Assembly: GCF_900696045.1 (NCBI RefSeq)
Contig: NZ_LR216287.1
Location: forward strand, 1,717,854 to 1,781,853
DNA: 64,000 nucleotides
Reading direction: 5' to 3'
Source: Candidatus Nitrosocosmicus franklandus
GTDB lineage: Archaea; Thermoproteota; Nitrososphaeria; Nitrososphaerales; Nitrososphaeraceae
Position 1 is the stretch's first letter. The number at the start of each line of letters is the position of its first letter. Below, piece after piece: positions 57,967-64,000 of this stretch. The position numbers were made by a program, and so were the translations under genes. The notes under the pieces are model-generated. The model was not told the DNA's origin. It searched no databases and saw only the letters and a program-made list of their open reading frames with translations.

Positions 57967-58439
57967 GTGAATTATGACAAACTTCAACTCGATTATACCT
58001 CTGGTTTTTTTCATTATTATTATTACTATTCTTCATACCTTGGTGTGAGCCGTCACAGCGATGACTTAATTACATTGTTTCAAGTTATTGCATAACTCAA
58101 TACAGTAGCGATATCTTCAGTGCTCCGATTGTATTATTCGATACGAATATCACTCAGTTCAATCTTCGGTATTCGATAGATATGTTCATTGATTTGGCTT
58201 TGGTATTCATGACAAGTACCATTTTTTATGAATCAATACATGCTTAAAATACTAGTTATAATTGTTAGATCACATGAATCTTTTGATGATGATTATGTTC
58301 ATATATTAAAAAACTAAAGGTTGATCACTCCTTTTTAACTATTGTGTATAAAAATAGGAAAATGAATGGGTGTTTAACGGCCTTTGAATTGCCAAAAGAT
58401 GAGGTTTTCAATGTATTAAGGATAGTAACTGATGACTAG
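57967..58439. other. 473-bp spacer
   Basis: AT-rich with no gene recognised. Confidence 0.5.
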
Positions 58440-59138
58440 ATGAATAAAGATGGAAATCTCGATGCAGAAAAGAAGAATGAAAAAGCAAGAAATGTGGAAA
58501 AGATCATAGCTAATACTCAGTTACCTAAGAAATATCAGGCTAATATTAGGCATAAATTATTACAACAAAATCCGAATGATTTAGTCTCACTACAAGTAGA
58601 TGCTTCTCTAAGAAGGATTGAATTTCATAAATACCTGGAACTTTTTGGGTATAAACCTGAAAGCACCATTATTCAGGTACATATTGCAGGTTTCTTCAAT
58701 AAAAAGCAACCAAATCCAAAGGAGACTGAAAGGAGAATGGAGTATACCAAACGATATGGAGGTACCACCTTTTTGATAGTGGGAAGAACACATGACCCCT
58801 CTATAATGGATAATTTAATCCCTCCCAAAAAACAAGACCCATATCAGAGAAGTCCAGGTTATGTAGGATACTTGTGGAAAAAAAAGGATAAGCAAAACAG
58901 ATCTCCTCATGAGATCTTACCATTAGATTTTACACCCGTTCATATAACATATCCAATCGAATGGAAAAAATTGTTTGCTACAAAAGGTTTCATGATTGCA
59001 CTTCATGTACCGAGTTATCTTGCTAAAAAGAAAAACGAGATGATGAGGATTCTTTATAAAATAGGGAAGAAACGTGACGCTGTAGATGTACGAAAAGAAT
59101 GGTCCTTTCTAAGGGATATAGAAGAATATTTGAAATAG
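58440..59138 (+). CDS. Uncharacterised basic protein (232 aa)
   Basis: Highly charged, Lys-rich and soluble. Segments: AEKKNEKARNVEKIIANTQL, PKKYQANIRHKLLQQNPNDL, FHKYLELFGYKPESTIIQVH, TERRMEYTKRYGGTTFLIVG and HITYPIEWKKLFATKGFMIA. The order suggests an alpha/beta domain, but I do not recognise the family. No signal peptide. The frame starts 38 bases after a stop-rich stretch. Isolated. Confidence 0.65.
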   Translation: MNKDGNLDAEKKNEKARNVEKIIANTQLPKKYQANIRHKLLQQNPNDLVSLQVDASLRRIEFHKYLELFGYKPESTIIQVHIAGFFNKKQPNPKETERRMEYTKRYGGTTFLIVGRTHDPSIMDNLIPPKKQDPYQRSPGYVGYLWKKKDKQNRSPHEILPLDFTPVHITYPIEWKKLFATKGFMIALHVPSYLAKKKNEMMRILYKIGKKRDAVDVRKEWSFLRDIEEYLK

Positions 59139-59458
59139 ATAACACGAAAGTCAAGATAAATCAATGGTAGAACCGAACCTAGAGTGCTATTATATTTGAT
59201 GCTAACAATAGGTGAAGTCCACCAAAATAGTTCGAGTAATTAAGAATACATTGCGACACTAGTCTATAATATGGTTGATATGATAAATTAGTGATCCTTT
59301 TTTTGAAGAAAAAAGGAATAGCGATTGTCTATCTATATCTTCAATGATTCACAAATAGTAGTAGCTACAATAAATTTACTATAATGTTTGAATTCTGATT
59401 AAAAATATGCGGTTACAAAAGATCAATAGTTAGAGCGCCACTAATCCCATAACTAAAC
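59139..59458. other. 320-bp spacer
   Basis: AT-rich convergent spacer between two genes; no gene. Confidence 0.5.
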
Positions 59459-60025
59459 TTATTTACTAACTGCAGAAATAATGGTGGGCAATAATTTATC
59501 CACTGCCATGGGTAAGGAGTTCATACACCAATTCTGCATATCAACCTCTTCATCCAAATTGTGCTTTAATAGAGGAACAATAAAATCCACGTCAATACCC
59601 GGAGTTCTTTGAGCAACTTCTATCAGAGTTTTATAAGTAATTATTTCTGAGCTTTCAATCCCTATATCTTGTTTTATTCGGAGAAGCTCCCATTCTTCTG
59701 GTAATGTATTTGTCTTATTATTATCTTCTGTTAGCGATTTGACAGTATCTTCCACGGTTCTCTTTAACATTGTGGTCATCGAAGGTTTAAGCTCTGGTAA
59801 ATGTGCCTTAGTATCTGTTGGCTCCCCTCCAAGCTTAAATATGATCTGACTTAATCTGTTTTGTTGACTTGTTGTTTCTTGCAAATGTTGTTCTAGTCTT
59901 TGACGTAGTTCTGGAAATGGCGTCTCTTCAATTCTTGAATTTATTCTATCTATAGCGGCATTTTCAGCTGCATATGCTTCATTTACAAACTCTACAAATT
60001 TAAGATCGATATCACTTTGTGCCAT
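59459..60025 (-). CDS. Ferritin-like DUF892 protein (YciE/YciF type)
   Basis: Four-helix bundle pattern of DUF892: FVEFVNEAYAAENAAIDRIN, PELRQRLEQHLQETTSQQNR with LSQIIFKLGGEPTDTK, LLRIKQDIGIESSEIITYKT and VPLLKHNLDEEVDMQNW. Spaced Glu/His residues could bind a di-iron site. Members are stress-linked; the exact role is unknown. 188 residues. Head-to-head with the zinc-ribbon gene at 60222. Confidence 0.8.
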   Translation of the reverse strand: MAQSDIDLKFVEFVNEAYAAENAAIDRINSRIEETPFPELRQRLEQHLQETTSQQNRLSQIIFKLGGEPTDTKAHLPELKPSMTTMLKRTVEDTVKSLTEDNNKTNTLPEEWELLRIKQDIGIESSEIITYKTLIEVAQRTPGIDVDFIVPLLKHNLDEEVDMQNWCMNSLPMAVDKLLPTIISAVSK

Positions 60026-60221
60026 AAAGATACAAGTAATAACATCTAATTTAACTGACAGTAGTTTCTGAAGCTTGTTTAATGATATAAATAATCAGAG
60101 GTTTGATTGTATTGAGATAGAATCAATTGAGTTCATAACTTTTTAATCAAGTTTTTGATAGAATACATATAATCAAATACTATTAATTATTTAATGTTTT
60201 CTACTTTAATTAATTGTTATT

Positions 60222-60404
60222 ATGAATGCAGTTGCAAAGTGTAAAAAGTGTGGAAGAGATTTTCATATACAGGGTAATGCATATGCAGAGGAAGACTATC
60301 TCAAGACTAAACACTCAACTGGTGAGAATACGGAGGAAAAATGTTCTCACTGCGGTTATATTGCCACGTATAGAGTAGAGGAATTATTATGGAATAATAA
60401 ATAG
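60222..60404 (+). CDS. Small zinc-ribbon protein (60 aa)
   Basis: Two CxxC pairs, AKCKKCGRDF near the N-terminus and KCSHCGYIAT near residue 42, bind zinc. The sequence ends YRVEELLWNN. Likely protein- or nucleic-acid binding. Starts at ATG 60222, with AT-rich upstream sequence. Confidence 0.7.
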   Translation: MNAVAKCKKCGRDFHIQGNAYAEEDYLKTKHSTGENTEEKCSHCGYIATYRVEELLWNNK

Positions 60405-60842
60405 ATAGCTTCACTTTCTTTCTAATCACAATAAACTATTTCTGCAATGGATCAATAGTTTTTGATAAAAAAAGAGACATTACAATTGAATTTTATCAAT
60501 TTATCACGATTATTATTAATCGATTGTAATCTATATACTTGTTAAATTTCATCATTTTTTAACATGGGATACTAGGATACAGAATTCGTAAATTTTATCC
60601 CTTATTTATTTGTCGAGAATTTGTGAAAGTATTGAAGTCTTATTATGGTTATACATACTATTTTGATGAACTTGTGTGTGAAAAAATTCAATATATGTAC
60701 TCTAGAATGGGTTTTCATTATTTTGTATCTTTTACCATATCAAAGTACGATGTGGCTAACAAAACAAAGGGATAATAATATAGAGAATTAAACTATAGTA
60801 TGTGATTTGAGGATTATCTACTTGGTGTTAAGGCATTGGTCA
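60405..60842. other. 438-bp spacer
   Basis: AT-rich with no recognisable gene. Confidence 0.5.
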
Positions 60843-61418
60843 TTATCCCCCTCCTATTAACTTGTTAACTGATTCACCAATCTGTTCTAATGGTCCATTT
60901 GTTTGATTTTGCTGCTTTGATTGTGATTGATCTGATGAACCTGTTTGATTGGATCCTTGGGAAGAAGCGGTTTGTTCTGTTTGATTTTGCTGTTGCAATT
61001 GTTGAGGTTGCTGTTGATTTGCTGATTGTGATTGGGAATCAGTAATATTACTAGTGTCAATTGTAGTTTGATTAAATGGGATAGTGGTCTTGTTTGCAAT
61101 TATTGTTGTAGCAGGTCCTGTTGCTTGTATCATGGTCTTATTTTCTATATTGGATAGGTTACCAGTTTGAGAGGTAATTGTCTGATTTTGTAGTGGTTGT
61201 AATTGTGACTGATTTCCAATTGGTTCACTAGTTTGATTAACAGTTACTATAGTTTGTTGTGCTGGAATGGTTGTCTGGTTAGCTATAATAGTTTGTGGTT
61301 TGTCGGTAACAGTTGCCATAGATTGATTCTGTGTCTGATTCTGAGCATGTGCTAGCGCACCATAAGCCGATATGGCAAATACTGCGAAGACACAGACAAT
61401 AATAAAGTTATGTATCAT
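60843..61418 (-). CDS. Secreted Asn/Gln/Thr-rich repeat protein
   Basis: Starting at MIHNFIIVCVFAVFAISAYG the signal ends at LAHAQNQ. The rest is low-complexity: QTTIPAQQTIVTVNQTSEP, NQTITSQTGNLSNIENKTM, ANKTTIPFNQTTIDTSNIT and a Gln-rich QQQPQQLQQQNQTEQ. Many NxS/T motifs (over ten) suggest heavy N-glycosylation by the archaeal pathway. It may be a surface-layer or adhesive protein, with IGESVNKLIGGG at the end. A start at 61466 would add a prefix. A 24-bp palindrome lies about 170 bp upstream. Confidence 0.7.
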   Translation of the reverse strand: MIHNFIIVCVFAVFAISAYGALAHAQNQTQNQSMATVTDKPQTIIANQTTIPAQQTIVTVNQTSEPIGNQSQLQPLQNQTITSQTGNLSNIENKTMIQATGPATTIIANKTTIPFNQTTIDTSNITDSQSQSANQQQPQQLQQQNQTEQTASSQGSNQTGSSDQSQSKQQNQTNGPLEQIGESVNKLIGGG

Positions 61419-62394
61419 TATCGGTTTGTAGGCTTTATTGGTTAAATACGTAATAAACAGAATCAATGATACAAATTAATTATGTAATGATTTTTCTAGG
61501 GTCGATTGATTATAATCTGGATGATCAAAACATAAACCGAATCCATGACCTTACTATACGGTAGTGAATCAAAATATCCAAATCATTACATACACTCGAA
61601 TGTATGTAAACTAAGAAGCTCAGGTTATGTCAAACCCAAACAACACATAGAGAAGAATTTTTTATCGGTTCTATCACCACTGTTTGAACTTTAGTATACC
61701 ATAGTTAAAGTGTGATGAAATAATTGTTTATTATTATGTGTATAAAAGTATCTACTTTAGATAAAAAACATACATGTTGCATTTTTTGGTCCTTATCAAT
61801 TTGTCGGCCAAAATATAGCCATACGCATATTCGAAAACTACAATAGTTTTTAATAAAAAAATGCATGGAATTCAAACTGGAAGAAATCAATTACAGTATA
61901 GGTCGTGAAAAGAAATTACAAACCAAGAAGATGATATGAAATGGCAACGGTTTCAAAAGCAATATTGATAAACAATCTAGTTAATCTAGTTAGTTCGCCC
62001 ACATCTGGAAACTGTCATTTATTTTGAATATTATAACCATGCCAAAATCATACATGGATACTCGGATGTTTCTAGTTTCGAATTAGATTACAAATCAACT
62101 CGTTATGATTCGAATGCGTAACTATTATATGATATCAATATAACTTAAGTTATTGTAGTAATGCAACCCTTCATAAAAAGTTGTTTGTAGAGGTCAAAGG
62201 GATTGATTACAGGATTATCAAAAACTGGTATTGTACCCTATCGACTTAAAAGCATCTTTCTAAATTAATACAAGAAATTTATCTGATACTATTCCTAGGT
62301 TTATTCTCTTACACCACTTGATCTAAAAGCAATAAATTCTAGAAATTATGCAAGAGTACTAGTATAAGAACTATTATGTCTAAACGATCATACT
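61419..62394. other. 0.97 kb spacer
   Basis: AT-rich, with the palindrome at 61586-61609 and no gene otherwise. Confidence 0.5.
61586..61609. promoter_or_regulatory. 24-bp near-perfect palindrome
   Basis: Halves 61586-61597 (ttacatacactc) and 61598-61609 (gaatgtatgtaa) are reverse complements except one position. Size fits a dimeric regulator site. It sits upstream of the secreted Asn/Gln-rich gene. Confidence 0.4.
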
Positions 62395-63433
62395 GTGTTA
62401 GAATATTTTAGCAAAGAATTGGAATTTTTTCCAGTACAAAAACTTATTGTTGTTGGCCTTGGTCAACTTGGTCTTCCAGTTGCAAAATATGTTAAAGAAC
62501 ATGGATTTGATACCTATGGTTACGATATTAATCAAAAAGCCATGCAGTCAGCTGAATCAAAATATGGGATAAAACCTGCTACAAACTTTGGTGACTTTGA
62601 CGTACTTATTATCTGTGTTTCTACACACAGACCAGATGACATGTTCTCACCCCAAGTAGAGGGATTAATGTCAGTTGTAGAAAAGATATCAAGGGAAGCA
62701 AAGACCGGTGCACTCATATCAATTGAAAGTACAATTCCAAAAGGCACATCAAAAAGAGTATTTGAGAAATTAGATCACAGACTTCACGTAGTACATGCAC
62801 CTCACAGGTGGTATGCATTAGAAGAAGACATTCACGGTGTCAATCAGCTGCGAATAATAGGTGGTGTTAGTAGATGTTGTCTGCAACATGGACTCAACTT
62901 TTATGATGGAAGACTACTCGACAAAGAAGATAAAGCAGTAACAATGATGCCAAATGCATCTTCATCACCATCCTCATCACCATCCTCCTCCACAATGGTA
63001 GACAACTCTTTGTCAGTAGCAACAACTTTGGAAGCAAAAAGCAAAACAAAAACTTCAAGCTCTATTACTACTAAATTAAACAAAAAAAGAAGCCTAGGTA
63101 TACCAATGCATCCAGTATCTTCAGTTGAAGTAGCTGAATTAACAAAAATAATTGAAAACGCACATAGATACCTTCAGATAGCATTTGCAGAAGAACTGTA
63201 TCTTTACTGTAAATCAAATGGCATAAGCTTTCCAGAGTTGAGGGAATCTCTTAACACCAAATGGAATGTTGAGATACTAGAACCAAGAGATGGAATAGGA
63301 GGTCACTGCCTACCCAAAGATACAAAGATGTTTATCAATTCATCAAACACAATAAAGAGCAAGATTTTACAAGCAGCAATGGAGATAGATGAAGACTACC
63401 GAGCGTATAGAGCTCAATTAGATGAGAAAAAAC
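62395..63433 (+). pseudogene. Nucleotide-sugar dehydrogenase, 3' end disrupted by an IS
   Basis: The GDP/UDP-sugar dehydrogenase signature is seen: VVGLGQLGLPVAKYVKEHGF (Rossmann), DVLIICVSTHRPDDMFSP, ISIESTIPKGTSKRVFE, VEVAELTKIIENAHRYLQIA and the catalytic-Cys loop GIGGHCLPKD. A Ser/Thr-rich insert of about 55 residues (around residues 185-240, including SSSPSSSPSSS) sits before LGIPMHPVSSVEVAEL. The gene starts with GTG at 62395. At 63434 an IS element begins, so the frame runs into IS sequence (stop at 63468). The loss may be only the last residues; catalytic parts are present, so it may still work. Confidence 0.75.
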
Positions 63434-64000
63434 GGCTCTGTTCATTTAACGATAAACCTATAGCTTGAAGATGTCCTATTTCTTTTATGATTAGCAGAAA
63501 CAGAACACCTTCAAGGTATGTGTATTATGGCTTACATTTGTACTTTTCAGGTTTATCTTTAAGAAAAGCCTCGGAAAGATTGTCTCAGATGTATAAAAGA
63601 AACCATGTCTCCATCTGGAATTGGATTCAAAAATACAGGCCTCAAAAATTGAAAGCATCAAGAAGAAGAATTCTAGAATATATTGTAGACGAGACAATGT
63701 TGAAGGTAGGGTCAGAATACATCTGGCTTTGGGTGGCGATAGAGCCTGCAAACAGACAGATCCTCGCACTTTCTATATCCAAAGAGAGAAACATGTTTGT
63801 TGCAGAAAGATATCTTTCTAATTTGATCAAAGTTCATGGAAAGCACCCAGTTTCTACAGATGGTGGGACTTGGTATCCCATGGCTTGTCAGTTTCTCAAA
63901 CTCGATCACCATATTCATTCCTCTTACGAGAAAAGTGTAATCGAAAGAACGATGCAATATATCAAGGATAGAACCGAAAGTTTCGATGACTATTTTCCTT
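63434..64000 (+). mobile_element. IS6-like insertion sequence, copy 3 (partial, runs off window)
   Basis: Begins with GGCTCTGTTCA at 63434-63444 and matches copies 1 and 2 in plan, but with many substitutions. The right terminus lies beyond the window. It is in the same orientation as the dehydrogenase gene, near its 3' end. Confidence 0.85.
63487..64000 (+). CDS. IS6-like family transposase, diverged copy 3 (3' end missing)
   Basis: The first 171 residues read MISRNRTPSRYVYYGLHLYF, then LRKASERLSQMYKRNHVSIW, VDETMLKVGSEYIWLWVAIE, VSTDGGTWYP and VIERTMQYIKDRTESFDDYF. So the D-D-E residues are kept, while the middle differs from copies 1 and 2 (for example EPANRQILALSI for DAKSKEILSLSI). This is a separate lineage of the same family. 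The stop codon and right end are outside the window. Confidence 0.85.
   Translation, partial: MISRNRTPSRYVYYGLHLYFSGLSLRKASERLSQMYKRNHVSIWNWIQKYRPQKLKASRRRILEYIVDETMLKVGSEYIWLWVAIEPANRQILALSISKERNMFVAERYLSNLIKVHGKHPVSTDGGTWYPMACQFLKLDHHIHSSYEKSVIERTMQYIKDRTESFDDYFP

Noticed and set aside
1-64000. tRNA, rRNA or CRISPR arrays
   Set aside because: I searched by eye for T-arm-like and repeat-spacer patterns on both strands and found none that I could support; a tRNAscan-SE run would settle it.

Overview
The window reads as chromosome of an ammonia-oxidizing-type Thaumarchaeon, most likely Nitrososphaerales and close to Nitrosocosmicus. This is an inference from archaeal 20S proteasome genes, PAC2 and DPM1-like/GtrA proteins, a mannosyl-3-phosphoglycerate synthase, many small zinc-ribbon and winged-helix proteins, AT-rich DNA, low gene density with spacers of 0.5-2.5 kb, and TATA-like boxes about 25 nt upstream of several start codons (leaderless-type transcripts). 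No rRNA, tRNA, CRISPR array or ammonia-oxidation gene was recognised.

Layout. 1-7 kb: the end of a winged-helix protein, a 2.5 kb near-empty spacer, an exported CbiX-like protein split by a frameshift, and small proteins. 7.4-8.9 kb: an IS6-like element sits directly upstream of an exported gene that is itself broken at a G10 tract, followed by a decayed secreted-protein gene. 9-26.4 kb: a surface and sugar region with a PAP2 phosphatase, a PAC2 protein, a GT2-GtrA lipid-phosphate-sugar synthase, two GT-C membrane glycosyltransferases (one fused to a glucose/sorbosone-dehydrogenase propeller), three secreted kelch proteins, a secreted beta/gamma-crystallin protein, mannosyl-3-phosphoglycerate synthase and a PAP2 gene fragment. 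26.9-36 kb: a secreted sugar-dehydrogenase/cupredoxin protein with an acidic repeat tail, a DrrAB-like ABC exporter, a winged-helix regulator, a proteasome beta plus divergent alpha pair, and His-rich and acidic secreted proteins. 36-45 kb: a second, inverted IS6-like copy, Met/His-containing and anchored secreted proteins, a membrane spermidine-synthase-like protein and a third sugar dehydrogenase. 45-51.8 kb: redox genes (flavin-reductase-like, Rieske-flavodoxin fusion, radical SAM) and small proteins. 52-57 kb: a decay zone with a PPK2 gene carrying two nonsense codons, a gene with one nonsense codon, a multiply frameshifted NUDIX gene and a protein made of two nucleotide-identical domains, among intact MsrB and DHFR-like genes. 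57-64 kb: SemiSWEET, ferritin-like DUF892 and zinc-ribbon genes, an Asn/Gln-rich secreted protein, and a nucleotide-sugar dehydrogenase interrupted at its 3' end by a third, diverged IS6-like copy.

How it fits together (inference). Cytoplasmic GT2 and nucleotide-sugar genes would supply lipid-linked or activated sugars, and GT-C enzymes would transfer them on the outer face. Secreted sugar dehydrogenases, kelch proteins and a cupredoxin domain could oxidise or bind glycans outside the cell. The strongest leads are the GT-C/sugar-dehydrogenase fusion, the Rieske-flavodoxin fusion with a 14-bp palindrome in its promoter, the non-canonical proteasome alpha-type subunit, and the number of freshly broken genes and recent duplications linked to the IS copies.
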